Origin: Sphingomonas sp. IC-56
GTDB taxonomy: Bacteria > Pseudomonadota > Alphaproteobacteria > Sphingomonadales > Sphingomonadaceae
Reading direction: 5' to 3'
NCBI RefSeq assembly: GCF_021043375.1
Contig: NZ_JAJNDV010000004.1
Coordinates: 124,001-188,000 of the forward strand
Length of the DNA: 64,000 nucleotides
How positions within the stretch are numbered: position 1 is the first letter of the stretch; each line of letters opens with the position of its first letter. Shown here piece by piece: positions 7,657 to 17,010 of this stretch. Under the pieces are notes generated by a model. That model worked only from the letters and a program-made list of their open reading frames with translations. It was not told the origin of the DNA and searched no databases. Made by a program: the position numbers and the translations under genes.

Positions 7657-8169
7657 TTATTCCGCCTTCAACAGCGCTTCCTCAATCTGGACCACCGTGT
7701 GCCCGGTCAGGTCCTTGCTGATCTCCCCGGTCAGCCGCTCGCTCACCGACTGGTGATAATGCTTGCGCAGCTCGCCCAGCGTCTTGGGCGGCGCCACGAT
7801 GATCAGCGATTCGAAATCGTTGTTGAGCGCGCGCTTCTTCAGCATGTCCGCCGTTTCGGCGGCGAACTTGTCTTCTTCCAGCTGGTGGAAGTCGGTTTCG
7901 CCCATCAGCCCGCGTGCGGGCGCGAACTGCGCGCCGCCGCCGCTGGCGTGCATCGATCCGTTCTGCGCCACCGCCGGCGCACCGGGGCCGCTCTGCGTCG
8001 AGGATGACTGGCCCGACTGATCCCGCTTCTGGTCCGAGTCCTTGGGGTTCTCGTGGATCTCCTTGGCCTCGACCTGCAGGTTCGGGAATTCGGCATCCCC
8101 TTGATTCCTGAGGAACAGCATCTTTCGCCCGTCGGCAACCAGAACCACTGCCTGATGAGGAACCTGCAT
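7657..8169 (-). CDS. host attachment family protein (PF10116-like)
   Basis: 170 residues. The opening [20 protein letters not shown] and the later [22 protein letters not shown] and [17 protein letters not shown] are characteristic of the family named from an Agrobacterium protein needed for host attachment, which is related to the eRF1/Rtt103-like release-factor fold. Between them lies a Ser/Gly/Gln-rich linker (residues ~45-85). The ATG at 8169 has AAGGAG eight bases upstream. The actual function is unknown. Confidence 0.85.
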   Translation of the reverse strand: MQVPHQAVVLVADGRKMLFLRNQGDAEFPNLQVEAKEIHENPKDSDQKRDQSGQSSSTQSGPGAPAVAQNGSMHASGGGAQFAPARGLMGETDFHQLEEDKFAAETADMLKKRALNNDFESLIIVAPPKTLGELRKHYHQSVSERLTGEISKDLTGHTVVQIEEALLKAE

Positions 8170-8260
8170 AAACCTGTCTCCTTGTTTCGGTTCTGCCTCC
8201 CTAACGCCCTGCTTCGCGCCAGGGTTGCGCGGTTTTGTCGCCCCCGTCATAGCGTCGGCC

Positions 8261-9535
8261 ATGCACGACATCCGATCGATCCGCGAAAATCCCGAAGCCT
8301 TCGACAAGGGCCTTGCCCTGCGCGGAGTGGAACCCCGCTCGGCAGAATTGCTCGCGCTGGACGAGCGCCGCCGCGCGCTGATCACCGAAGCGCAGTCGGT
8401 ACAGTCCCGCCGCAACGAAGCGTCCAAGGCGATCGGCGCGGCCAAGGCCCGCCGCGACGACCCCACCGACCTGATGGCCGAAGTCGCCGCGTTGAAGGAG
8501 CGGATGCCGCAGATCGATGCCGAGGAAAAGGCAGTCGGCGCAGAGCTGAACGAGATGCTCGCGGCGATCCCCAACCTGCCGCTGCGCGACGTGCCCCAGG
8601 GGGGTGGCGAGGAGGACAACGCCCTCGTCCACGAACGCGGCACCGTTCCGAGCTTCGCGTTCGAGCCGCGCGAGCATGACGCGATCGGCCCGGCGCTCGG
8701 GCTCGACTTCGAGACCGGCGCGAAGATCTCGGGATCGCGCTTTACCTTCCTGCGCGGCCCCGCCGCCCGGCTCCACCGCGCGCTCGGTCAGTTCATGCTC
8801 GACACGCTGACGCAGGAGCATGGCTATGAGGAAGCCGTGGTCCCGCTGCTCGTCCGTGGCGAGACCATGTTCGGCACCGGCCAGTTGCCCAAGTTCGCCG
8901 AAGACAGCTTCCACACCACCGACGACCGCTGGCTGATCCCCACCGCCGAAGTCAGCCTGACCAATTCGGTGCGCGAGCAGATCCTGCAGAACGACGTGCT
9001 GCCGCTGCGCCTTGCCGCGCTCAGCCCGTGCTTCCGCTCCGAAGCCGGCGCAGCCGGACGCGACACGCGCGGCTATATCCGCCAGCACCAGTTCGAAAAG
9101 GTGGAGATGGTCTCCATCACCGCCCCCGAAGCCTCCGAAGCCGAGCATGAGCGCATGACCGCCTGCGCGGAAGGCATCCTCGACAAGCTGGGCTTGGCCT
9201 ATCGTCGCATGAAGCTGTGCACCGGCGACATGGGCTTCACCGCCGCGCGCACCTACGATCTCGAAGTGTGGCTGCCGGGCCAGGCGCGCTTCCGCGAAAT
9301 CTCCAGCTGCTCGACCTGCACCGATTTCCAGGCGCGCCGCATGAACACCCGCTATCGCCCCGAAGGCGAAAAGGGCACCCGCTTCGTCCACACGCTCAAC
9401 GGTTCCGGCCTCGCGGTCGGCCGCACGCTGGTGGCGGTGGTCGAGAACTACCAGCAGGAGAATGGCGCGGTTGCGGTGCCGGAGGTGCTGCGCCCCTATC
9501 TCGGCGGGCTGGAGCTACTGGAACCGTTGCGCTGA
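8261..9535 (+). CDS. serS: seryl-tRNA synthetase
   Basis: 424 residues, the normal length. It charges tRNA-Ser in the cytoplasm. The N-terminal long coiled coil (residues ~28-105, with Ala/Arg/Glu-rich repeats) binds the tRNA; the class II core shows motif 2 ([20 protein letters not shown]) and motif 3 ([18 protein letters not shown]). The ATG at 8261 gives the canonical [14 protein letters not shown]; an in-frame ATG at 8225 is upstream of this. The stop overlaps the surE start by one base (TGATG). Confidence 0.98.
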   Translation: MHDIRSIRENPEAFDKGLALRGVEPRSAELLALDERRRALITEAQSVQSRRNEASKAIGAAKARRDDPTDLMAEVAALKERMPQIDAEEKAVGAELNEMLAAIPNLPLRDVPQGGGEEDNALVHERGTVPSFAFEPREHDAIGPALGLDFETGAKISGSRFTFLRGPAARLHRALGQFMLDTLTQEHGYEEAVVPLLVRGETMFGTGQLPKFAEDSFHTTDDRWLIPTAEVSLTNSVREQILQNDVLPLRLAALSPCFRSEAGAAGRDTRGYIRQHQFEKVEMVSITAPEASEAEHERMTACAEGILDKLGLAYRRMKLCTGDMGFTAARTYDLEVWLPGQARFREISSCSTCTDFQARRMNTRYRPEGEKGTRFVHTLNGSGLAVGRTLVAVVENYQQENGAVAVPEVLRPYLGGLELLEPLR

Positions 9536-10299
9536 TGCGCATCCTCCTCACCAACGACGACGGCTATCACGCCCGCGGCCTCGCGCTGCTGGAGAAGCTT
9601 GCCCGCACCATTTCCGACGACATCACGGTCATCGCGCCGGCGGATGAGCAATCGGGCAAGGGCCGCTCGCTCTCGCTGACTGACCCGTTCCGCGTCCGCC
9701 GCCATGGTGAGAACCGCTACGCCGTCCATGGCACGCCCACCGACTGCGTGATGTTCGCGCTGGCCGAGGCGATGAAGGACAACAAGCCGGACCTGATCCT
9801 GTCCGGCATCAACCGCGGCGGCAACATTGCCGAGGATGTCAGCTATTCGGGCACCGTGTCCGCCGCGATGGAAGGCGCACTCGCCGGCATCCGCTCGGTC
9901 GCGCTCAGCCAGCGCTATGCGCATACCGGCTCGGGCGACAAAGTGTCCTTCGACGCTGCCGAGGCTTGGGGCGAACGCGCGCTCAAGCCGCTGCTCGACA
10001 TGGAATGGGCGCCGCGCACGCTGGTCAACATCAACTTCCCGCCGGTCGCGTCCAACGCGGTGCAGGGCATCAAGGTCGTGTCGCAGGGCTTGCGCGATTA
10101 TGGCCGCGTCGGCGTCGACAAGCGTACCGATCCGCGTGGCTTCGACTATTACTGGCTGGCCATGGGCCGCCTGCCGATCGTGCCTGTCCCCGGCACTGAC
10201 CTGGAGGCGATCGAGCAGGGCTATGTCACCGTCACCCCGCTGCAACTCGATCTCACCCACAGGGACTCGCTCGAAAGGCTGAAATCCGTCTATAGTTAA
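9535..10299 (+). CDS. surE: 5'/3'-nucleotidase SurE
   Basis: 254 residues. SurE is a metal-dependent phosphatase that dephosphorylates nucleoside monophosphates in stationary phase. The metal-binding [16 protein letters not shown] opens the protein, and APADEQSGKGRSLS, HGTPTDCVMFAL and SGINRGGNIAEDVSYSGTVSAA are family signatures. It overlaps serS by one base and lies four bases before an NlpD-like gene. The pcm gene that commonly sits between surE and nlpD in proteobacteria is not present here. Confidence 0.97.
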   Translation: MRILLTNDDGYHARGLALLEKLARTISDDITVIAPADEQSGKGRSLSLTDPFRVRRHGENRYAVHGTPTDCVMFALAEAMKDNKPDLILSGINRGGNIAEDVSYSGTVSAAMEGALAGIRSVALSQRYAHTGSGDKVSFDAAEAWGERALKPLLDMEWAPRTLVNINFPPVASNAVQGIKVVSQGLRDYGRVGVDKRTDPRGFDYYWLAMGRLPIVPVPGTDLEAIEQGYVTVTPLQLDLTHRDSLERLKSVYS

Positions 10300-10303
10300 C
10301 GCC

Positions 10304-11434
10304 ATGTGGGGGTTGACCAGGACATATCGGCACGCAGGCTTCGCGGTCGTTGCGGGCGCAGCATTGGCGGGATGCATTCCGCCTTCGGGCTACAGTTCGG
10401 CGGCAAGCGAGCCGCCGCCAATGCCGCAGCCCGCGTCACAGCAACAGCGCCCTCTGCCTTCACGAACGCCGCAGCAGGTGCCGGAGAGCGAGTATGAGCG
10501 CCGCGCGCTGGACCAGGACGTCCGCGCCCTGCCTGCCCCACCGCCTGCCTGGGAAGCCCGCCGCGTCGTCGCCGATGCCCGCCAGGTGTCCAGCTCCACC
10601 TATGTCGTGCAGCCCGGCGATACGCTGGGCGCCATCGCCGCCAAGACAGGTGCGGGTGCCGAGGCGATTGCCCGTGCGAACGCCATCCCCGCCCCCAACA
10701 TGCTGCGCGCCGGCCAGCGGCTTACGATCCCCGGCGGCCGCTACCATCTGGTCCGCGCCGGCGAGAGCGGCATCGCCATCGCCCGTGCCTATAGCGTCGC
10801 CTGGTCGCAGGTCGTCGCAGCCAACGCGCTTACCGAACCCTATATCCTGCGCACCGGACAGCGGCTGCTGATCCCGCAGACCGGTCCCGAAACGCTGGAG
10901 CAGCGCGCCGCGCGCTTCCACATCGACATCGACGATATCCTGACCGGCGGCGAACCCGCGCTCGCCGTCAATGCCGCGCCGGCCAAGCCGACAGCCTCCT
11001 CCGCCCGCGTCCTGCCGGCGACCACGCCGGTTGCCGCCCCTGCCAAGCGCGCCGCCGGTCTGCTCGCCTGGCCGGTCACCGGCAAGGTGGTGCGCCGTTT
11101 CGGCCCAGGCCGCAGCGGCGAGCGCAACGACGGCATCAAGATCGCCGTGCCGCTCGACACGCCTGTGCTCGCAGCGGCGAACGGCGTCGTTGCCTATGTC
11201 GGCAGCGACGTGCCCGCACTGGGCGGCCTCGTCATCCTCAAGCACGGCAACGGCATGACCAGCGTGTACGGCCATGCCGGTCAGCTGCTCGTCCAGCGCG
11301 GCCAGTCGGTGCGCAAGGGCCAGACCATCGCCCGCTCGGGCAATTCCGGCTTTGCCGATCGCCCCGAGCTCCATTTCGAGGTCCGCCAAGGCCGCACCCC
11401 CGTCGATCCGCTCACCCGGCTTCCGGCGCGCTGA
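10304..11434 (+). CDS. NlpD-like lipoprotein: two LysM domains and a degenerate M23 (LytM) domain
   Basis: 376 residues. A lipoprotein signal with lipobox LAGC (Cys about residue 25) predicts anchoring in the outer membrane. Two LysM peptidoglycan-binding repeats follow (YVVQPGDTLGAIAAKTG.. at ~104-147 and YHLVRAGESGIAIARAY.. at ~149-190). The C-terminal LytM domain has lost the zinc ligands: NDGIKIA replaces the usual HxGxDxA and PELHFEVR replaces the HLHFEVR pair. Such degenerate LytM proteins (NlpD, EnvC) activate cell-wall amidases instead of cutting peptidoglycan themselves, and I infer the same here. The stop overlaps the next start (TGATG). Confidence 0.9.
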   Translation: MWGLTRTYRHAGFAVVAGAALAGCIPPSGYSSAASEPPPMPQPASQQQRPLPSRTPQQVPESEYERRALDQDVRALPAPPPAWEARRVVADARQVSSSTYVVQPGDTLGAIAAKTGAGAEAIARANAIPAPNMLRAGQRLTIPGGRYHLVRAGESGIAIARAYSVAWSQVVAANALTEPYILRTGQRLLIPQTGPETLEQRAARFHIDIDDILTGGEPALAVNAAPAKPTASSARVLPATTPVAAPAKRAAGLLAWPVTGKVVRRFGPGRSGERNDGIKIAVPLDTPVLAAANGVVAYVGSDVPALGGLVILKHGNGMTSVYGHAGQLLVQRGQSVRKGQTIARSGNSGFADRPELHFEVRQGRTPVDPLTRLPAR

Positions 11435-12486
11435 TGGCGCTCCAGCCCGGCACGTTGAAACGCAAGTCGAGCCTGCCGGTATGGCTGGCGATCGGCTGGC
11501 GCGTAGCGGCGGTGCTGGGGCTGCTCGCGCTCGCGGTCGGCGTGCACTGGATCGAACGCGAGGGGTTGAAGGACACCGCCGACGGGCATGTCAGCTTCCT
11601 CGACATCATCTATTTCACGTCGATCTCGATCACCACCACCGGCTATGGGGACATCGTGCCGGTCAGCACGAGCGCGCGGCTGTTCGATGCGCTGGTGGTG
11701 ACGCCGATCCGCGTGTTCGTGGTGCTGCTTTTCCTCGGCACTGCCTACAATTTCGTGCTCAAGCGTAGCTGGGACAGATGGCGCATGACGATTATCCAGC
11801 GGAACCTGCGCGGCCACATCGTGATCGCAGGCTATGGCAAGACCGGCTCCGAAGCCGTCGACGAACTGATCGCGCGCGGCACTCCGCCTGAAAGCTTCGT
11901 GGTGATCGACGCGGATGCGGATGCGATCGCCCGCGCCCACGCATGCGGCTGCATCGTCGTCCAGGGCGATGCCACGCGTGACCAGCTGATGGAGGAAGTC
12001 CGGATCACCCAGGCCGAGGCGTTGATCGTCGCCGCCGGGCGCGACGACACCTCGATCCTCATCACCCTGACCGCCCGGCATCTCGCCCCCGATCTGCCGA
12101 TCAGCGTCATCGTCCGCAACGAGGACAATGAATTCCCCGCCCGCGCGGCGGGTGCCACCACCGTGATCAACCCGGTCAGCTTTGCGGGCCTGCTGCTCGC
12201 AAGTTCGTGCACCGGCACCAACATCGCCGACTACCTCGCCGACCTCGCCTCCGCGCGCGGCAAGGTCGCGCTGACCGAGCGCCCGGTGCGCGTCGAGGAG
12301 ATCGGCAAGCCCCTGAGCGCCATCGCTACGGGGCTGGGAGTCCAGCTTCGCCGCAATGGGGAAGCCTACAGCTTCGCCGATGCCGAGGCGGCGACGCTGC
12401 TCGCCGGCGACACCGTGATCGAGATTGTCGCGACGCCCTCCCTCAGGCTTGACCTCACCGGCGCGGGCGACATGGTCGCGGCATGA
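11434..12486 (+). CDS. two-TM potassium channel with RCK (TrkA-N) domain
   Basis: 350 residues. TM1 at ~20-38, a pore loop carrying the potassium selectivity filter TTGYGD (residues 68-73), TM2 at ~85-106, then a Rossmann-type RCK domain that starts with HIVIAGYGKTGSEAVDEL. The C-terminal part looks like a TrkA-C-type ligand-binding region. It should be a tetrameric inner-membrane K+ channel gated by a cytoplasmic ligand. It overlaps both neighbours by one and four bases, so it belongs to the serS-surE-lipoprotein unit. Confidence 0.92.
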   Translation: MALQPGTLKRKSSLPVWLAIGWRVAAVLGLLALAVGVHWIEREGLKDTADGHVSFLDIIYFTSISITTTGYGDIVPVSTSARLFDALVVTPIRVFVVLLFLGTAYNFVLKRSWDRWRMTIIQRNLRGHIVIAGYGKTGSEAVDELIARGTPPESFVVIDADADAIARAHACGCIVVQGDATRDQLMEEVRITQAEALIVAAGRDDTSILITLTARHLAPDLPISVIVRNEDNEFPARAAGATTVINPVSFAGLLLASSCTGTNIADYLADLASARGKVALTERPVRVEEIGKPLSAIATGLGVQLRRNGEAYSFADAEAATLLAGDTVIEIVATPSLRLDLTGAGDMVAA

Positions 12487-12848
12487 CCGCACCCCTGCTC
12501 GCCCGCCTCCTCCCGATCCTGATGCTGATCGGCTCCAACGTCCTGATGACCTTCGCCTGGTACGGGCACCTGAAGTTCAAGGACAAGCCGCTGCTGGCAG
12601 TCATCCTGGTCAGCTGGGGCATCGCCTTCTTCGAATATTGCCTGGCCGTCCCCGCCAACCGCTGGGGCAGCAGCATCTATTCCGCCGCGCAGCTCAAGGG
12701 CATGCAGGAAGTCATCACCTTGTGCGTCTTCGCCGTGTTCTCGATCCTGTACCTAGGCCAGCGCATCACCCCCAATCACCTGATCGGCTTCGCCCTGATC
12801 GCCGCGGGCGCGTTCTTCCTGTTCAAGGGACCGGTAGCGGCAGCCTAA
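12483..12848 (+). CDS. DMT family protein (DUF486)
   Basis: 121 residues with four hydrophobic helices (~8-27, 38-57, 74-90, 98-115). The sequences NVLMTFAWYGHLKF, SWGIAFFEYCLAVPANR and LKGMQEVITLCVF are typical of the DUF486 branch of small multidrug/DMT-type membrane proteins. Substrate unknown. ATGA overlap with the channel gene indicates translational coupling. Confidence 0.88.
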   Translation: MTAPLLARLLPILMLIGSNVLMTFAWYGHLKFKDKPLLAVILVSWGIAFFEYCLAVPANRWGSSIYSAAQLKGMQEVITLCVFAVFSILYLGQRITPNHLIGFALIAAGAFFLFKGPVAAA

Positions 12849-12935
12849 ATCCTCCGCGGCACCAAAGCGATCGAAGGGGTACGCAACCGCCCTCTCTAGC
12901 AATTTCCCCAGAAATCCCTATGTCGCGCCGCAATC

Positions 12936-14276
12936 ATGGCAACCAAACTTCCTGAAGCCCCCAAGGTGGGGATGGTCTCGCTCGGCTGTCCCAAGAACCT
13001 GGTCGACAGCGAACGCATCCTGACCAAGCTGCGCAGCGACGGCTATGCCATGTCCCCGGACTATTCGGGCGCAGACGTCGTGCTGGTCAACACCTGCGGC
13101 TTTCTCGACTCCGCTAAGGAAGAGTCGCTCGAGGCGATCGGCGAAGCGATCGCCGAAAACGGCCGCGTCATCGTCACCGGCTGCATGGGCAAGGAGGCCG
13201 AGGTCATCCGCGCCCGCTTCCCCAACGTCCTCGCCGTCACCGGCGCGCATCAATATGAGGAAGTTGTCGGCGCAGTGCACGAAGCGGCACCGATGCCGCC
13301 CTCGCCCTTCGTCAACCTCGTTCCCGATGCCGGGCTCAAGCTGACGCCGCGCCACTACAGCTATCTCAAGATCTCGGAAGGCTGCAATCACCGCTGCTCC
13401 TTCTGCATCATCCCGGCGCTGCGCGGCGACCTGGTCAGCCGCCGCCCCGACGCGATCCTGCGCGAGGCCGAAAAGCTGGTCGAAGCCGGTACCAAGGAAC
13501 TGCTGGTCATCAGCCAGGACACCAGCGCCTATGGCATCGACATCCGCAAGCAGCCCCGGATGTGGAAGGGCGAAGAAGTCGTCCCCCACATGACCGACCT
13601 GGCGCGCGAACTCGGCAAGATAGCGCCCTGGGTACGGCTGCATTATGTCTACCCCTACCCCCACGTCGATCAGGTCATCCCGCTGATGGCGGAGGGGCTG
13701 ATCCTCCCTTATCTCGACATCCCGTTCCAGCACGCCGCCCCCAGCGTCCTGCGCACGATGAAGCGCCCGGCGAACGACGCCAAGGTGCTCGAGCGCCTGC
13801 GCCACTGGCGGTCGATCGCACCCGACATCACCATCCGCTCGACCTTCGTCGTCGGCTTCCCCGGTGAGACCGAGGCCGATTTCCAGTACCTGCTCGACTG
13901 GCTGGATGAAGCCCAGCTCGACCGCGTCGGTGCCTTCCGCTTCGAACCCGTCCAAGGCGCCGCCGCCAACGACTTGTCGGGCGCCGTGCCCGAAGAAGTC
14001 AAGGAAGAGCGCTACGCCCGCATCATGGAGAAGACCGCGGCGATCTCCGCCGCCAAGCTCCAGGCCAAGATCGGCCGCACCCTCGACGTGATCATCGACG
14101 AAGTCGGTGACGAGGGCGCCACGGGCCGCAGCCAGGCCGACGCACCCGAGATCGACGGCGAAGTGTTCCTTCGCGACGCCGCGCACCTCAAGCAGGGCGA
14201 CATCGTTTCTGTCGCCATCGAAGACGCCGATGAGCACGACCTCTACGGCGTACCCCTTTCCAACCCCAGCATGTGA
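12936..14276 (+). CDS. rimO: ribosomal protein S12 methylthiotransferase RimO
   Basis: 446 residues. RimO methylthiolates Asp89 of ribosomal protein S12 using two iron-sulfur clusters. The N-terminal UPF0004 domain starts [17 protein letters not shown] and has cysteines in NTCGF and TGCMGK; the radical SAM motif is CNHRCSFC (~residues 150-157); a TRAM domain forms the C-terminus (~380-446). Full length. The ATG at 12936 gives [13 protein letters not shown]. Confidence 0.97.
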   Translation: MATKLPEAPKVGMVSLGCPKNLVDSERILTKLRSDGYAMSPDYSGADVVLVNTCGFLDSAKEESLEAIGEAIAENGRVIVTGCMGKEAEVIRARFPNVLAVTGAHQYEEVVGAVHEAAPMPPSPFVNLVPDAGLKLTPRHYSYLKISEGCNHRCSFCIIPALRGDLVSRRPDAILREAEKLVEAGTKELLVISQDTSAYGIDIRKQPRMWKGEEVVPHMTDLARELGKIAPWVRLHYVYPYPHVDQVIPLMAEGLILPYLDIPFQHAAPSVLRTMKRPANDAKVLERLRHWRSIAPDITIRSTFVVGFPGETEADFQYLLDWLDEAQLDRVGAFRFEPVQGAAANDLSGAVPEEVKEERYARIMEKTAAISAAKLQAKIGRTLDVIIDEVGDEGATGRSQADAPEIDGEVFLRDAAHLKQGDIVSVAIEDADEHDLYGVPLSNPSM

Positions 14277-14282
14277 GAACTC

Positions 14283-14645
14283 ATGGGTTATAAAGTACCG
14301 ACCTTCCAAGACCGCGCTGCCCTTGCCGCCGAGGCCAAGAAGAAGGCGCTTGAGCGCCTGAAGGCCCAGCCCAAGCTCGATCCGGCCGAACTCGCCAAGC
14401 GCCAGGAAGCGCGCCTCGCCCGCGAGGCTGAGGAAGAGGCCAAGCGCCAGGCCAAGCGCGACGCGATCGCGCGCGAAAAGGCTGAAAAGGCTGCTGCCGC
14501 CGAGGCCGAACGCCTCCGCCTCGAAGAGGAAAAGGCCAAGGCCGAAGCGGAACGCAAGGCAAAGGCGCCCCCCACGGCTGCCGAACTCAAGGCACTGCGC
14601 GACGCGCGCTACGCCGCACGCAAGGCCCGCTCGCTCGGCCGTTAA
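14283..14645 (+). CDS. DUF6481 family charged helical protein
   Basis: 120 residues, almost entirely Ala, Lys, Glu and Arg, which predicts a long single helix or coiled coil from ~10 to 95. The start GYKVPTFQDRAALAAEAKKK and end ARYAARKARSLGR are the conserved ends of the DUF6481 family of small alphaproteobacterial proteins. Function unknown. Six bases after the rimO stop, so cotranscription with rimO is likely. Confidence 0.8.
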   Translation: MGYKVPTFQDRAALAAEAKKKALERLKAQPKLDPAELAKRQEARLAREAEEEAKRQAKRDAIAREKAEKAAAAEAERLRLEEEKAKAEAERKAKAPPTAAELKALRDARYAARKARSLGR

Positions 14646-14705
14646 AGCCGGGTGACGCATCGCTGCGGTTTGCCTATGCTCGGGGCTCCTATCGCTGGAG
14701 CCCCG

Positions 14706-16106
14706 ATGATCCGCACCGCCTTCGCTGCCGCCGCCTTCCTTTTCGCGGTTCCCGCCGCTGCACAGGCGCTTACCGCCGAGCAGACCGCAAAGGTAGACCA
14801 GATCGTCGCGCAGGCGCTGGCCTCCACCAAGGTGCCTTCGGCATCCATTGCGATCGTGCGCGACGGCAAGATCGTCTATGCCAAAGCCTATGGCAACCAG
14901 GGCCCCGGCCTGCCTCGCGCCACTGCCGAGGCCAAATACCCGATCGCCTCGGTCTCCAAGCAGTTCACCGCCGCCGCGGTCCTGCTGCTCGAGGATGAAG
15001 GCAAGCTCGACCTCGACGACAAGGTCGCGAAGTATTTTCCCGACGTCTCGGGCGCCGACCGCATCACCATCCGCCAGCTGCTTAGCCACACTGCCGGCCT
15101 TCAGGATTACTGGCCGCAGGATTACAGCTTCGCCGCGATGGAGAAGCCGACGACGCCCCAGGGCATCGTCGATCGCTGGGGCAAGAAGCCGCTCGACTTC
15201 GAACCCGGCACTGCCTGGCAATATTCCAACACCGGCTATGTCGTCGCCGGCATGATCGTCGAGAAGGTGTCGCGCATGTCCCTGATGTCCTATCTCGAGG
15301 CCAAGGTCTTCAAGCCGCTCGGCATGCGCCCGGTCGATCAGGACAAGGCGATCGGCAAGGGCTTTCCCCAGCCTACGCACCGCTTCGCGCTCGGCCCCGT
15401 GCGCCCCGCCAAGCCCGCCGCCCCCGGCTGGCTCTGGGCCGCCGGCCAGCTCGCGATGAGCGCCAGCGATCTCGCCAAGTGGGACATCGCCCGCATCAAC
15501 CGCACCGTCCTCACGCCGGATGACTGGAAGGAGCAGGAAACCGAAGTCCGCCTCGCCGATGGCAGCCCCTCGCGTTACGGCCTCGGCGTCAGCCTGGGCG
15601 AGCATGGCGGCACCCCCACCGTGTCGCATGGCGGCGAAGCGGTCGGGTTCCTGTCCGAAAACCTGGTGATGCCCGACAAGCGCTACGCCGTGGTCGCACT
15701 GGTCAACGCCGACTTCGGCGGAGCCCAGGGCGCGATCACCGAGGGCATTACCGACTTGCTCTACCCCTCGGCCGAAGCCGCGGCGCCCTCGCTCGACCAG
15801 ACCCGCGACGCCCTGGCGCGCAAACTCTACGACCAGCTCCGCGCCGGCACGCTCGACGGTTCGCTGCTGACGCGGAACGCAGCCTATTATTTCGATGCGA
15901 CTGCCACTGCCGACTACCGCGCCAGCCTGAGTGCACTCGGCGAACCGCAGGCGTTCGTGCCGCTCGGCAAGCCACGCCTGCGCGGCGGCTTCGTCAACCG
16001 CAACTACGGCATCACCTATGCCGGCCAGCGCCTGGTCGCGATCACCTATGCCGAGCCCGGTGCACAGGGCCGGTTCGAGCAGTTCATCGTCATGCCCCGC
16101 GACTGA
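14706..16106 (+). CDS. secreted serine hydrolase, class C beta-lactamase/esterase family
   Basis: 466 residues. A signal peptide (MIRTAFAAAAFLFAVPAAAQA) directs export. The serine beta-lactamase-like core shows SxxK as SVSK (residues 82-85), the Y-x-N motif in QYSNTGYVVAGM, and HGG in VSHGGEAVGF. Families with this set include penicillin-binding-protein-like D-aminopeptidases and esterases as well as AmpC; which one cannot be decided. The ATG at 14706 was chosen because it puts the signal peptide at the N-terminus. The stop overlaps the next gene's start (TGATG). Confidence 0.9.
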   Translation: MIRTAFAAAAFLFAVPAAAQALTAEQTAKVDQIVAQALASTKVPSASIAIVRDGKIVYAKAYGNQGPGLPRATAEAKYPIASVSKQFTAAAVLLLEDEGKLDLDDKVAKYFPDVSGADRITIRQLLSHTAGLQDYWPQDYSFAAMEKPTTPQGIVDRWGKKPLDFEPGTAWQYSNTGYVVAGMIVEKVSRMSLMSYLEAKVFKPLGMRPVDQDKAIGKGFPQPTHRFALGPVRPAKPAAPGWLWAAGQLAMSASDLAKWDIARINRTVLTPDDWKEQETEVRLADGSPSRYGLGVSLGEHGGTPTVSHGGEAVGFLSENLVMPDKRYAVVALVNADFGGAQGAITEGITDLLYPSAEAAAPSLDQTRDALARKLYDQLRAGTLDGSLLTRNAAYYFDATATADYRASLSALGEPQAFVPLGKPRLRGGFVNRNYGITYAGQRLVAITYAEPGAQGRFEQFIVMPRD

Positions 16107-16978
16107 TGCTGTCTGCGCTCCTGGCGCTGGCGCTCGGGACCCTCACCACCCCGGTCGATCCACTCCCCATTCAGGACGACGATTTCGCCCGCCACCGCAG
16201 CCCCGCCGACTGGCAGGGCCTCACCGTCGAGCGGATCGAATTCAAGGAAGAACGCGCCGCCTGGCGGCTGTGGCGGATCGCCAACCGCGCGCGCCCGTCC
16301 GGCCCGCTCTGGTTCGTGCCGCATGACAATGAAGATGCCGGCTTCGAAGCCGCGCTGGCTGCGCTTCGCCTGTACGGCGGCACGCTGATCGCAGTCGATG
16401 CCGGCATCGCCCCCGGGCGCGACGGCAACCGCCTCAACCACGCAGTCGACCATGGCGAGCCCGTCGACCCCAACCGCAACTTCGATAGCGCGCTGCCCGG
16501 CTATGCCCGCCGCATCCTTGCAGGGCTGGCACCGGGCGCACCGATCATCGCGCTGCACACCAACAGTCCCGGTTTCGACCCCACCGACTCGCGCTGCAAC
16601 CGCGCCGATCCGCGCGGCGAGGGCATCATCTCGATCCGCTTCTGCGACGACATCCTCACGCCGGCAGCGTCAAAGACGCGTGCATGGCCGTTCGACGATG
16701 ACGACACCGTGGCCTTCGCCACCTTCCACGCCCGCCAGCAGCCCTCCGACGCCTTTTGCCGCAACCCGATGGTCGCCGCCGACTTCAACGTCGTCCAGGA
16801 ACGGGTCGTCACCAGCGACGGCTCGCTCTCCAACTATGCGGTGCTCCACGGCCTGCGCTACCTCAACTTCGAAACGCAGGACCGCGGCGCGGCAGGACTC
16901 GCTGAGGCCCGCGACCGCCTGCTCCACATGATCGACTTCGCCATGCGCACGTGCGTACGATCTTCGCCGCGGGACTAG
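16106..16978 (+). CDS. exported M14-carboxypeptidase-like protein, divergent
   Basis: 290 residues with a hydrophobic export-like N-terminus (MLSALLALALGTLTTP). I do not recognise it as a named family, but the residue pattern fits a zinc carboxypeptidase: H73-x-x-E76 in VPHDNEDAG, N123-R124 in VDPNRNF, H151 in IIALHTN, and E256 in YLNFETQDRG, in the right order. It would therefore be a periplasmic peptidase or deacylase-like enzyme. The family assignment is an inference from these motifs. It overlaps the preceding serine hydrolase gene by one base, so the two probably act together. Confidence 0.75.
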   Translation: MLSALLALALGTLTTPVDPLPIQDDDFARHRSPADWQGLTVERIEFKEERAAWRLWRIANRARPSGPLWFVPHDNEDAGFEAALAALRLYGGTLIAVDAGIAPGRDGNRLNHAVDHGEPVDPNRNFDSALPGYARRILAGLAPGAPIIALHTNSPGFDPTDSRCNRADPRGEGIISIRFCDDILTPAASKTRAWPFDDDDTVAFATFHARQQPSDAFCRNPMVAADFNVVQERVVTSDGSLSNYAVLHGLRYLNFETQDRGAAGLAEARDRLLHMIDFAMRTCVRSSPRD

Positions 16979-17010
16979 GCGCGGCGCCTTGCCCGCCCTA
17001 GATCAGCACC

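Noticed and set aside
12918..15629. A very long minus-strand open frame (about 900 codons) opposite rimO, the DUF6481 gene and the serine hydrolase gene
   Set aside because: High-GC coding DNA often leaves the complementary frame open. The translated sequence is low in structure and has no domain, while the plus-strand genes have clear family motifs.
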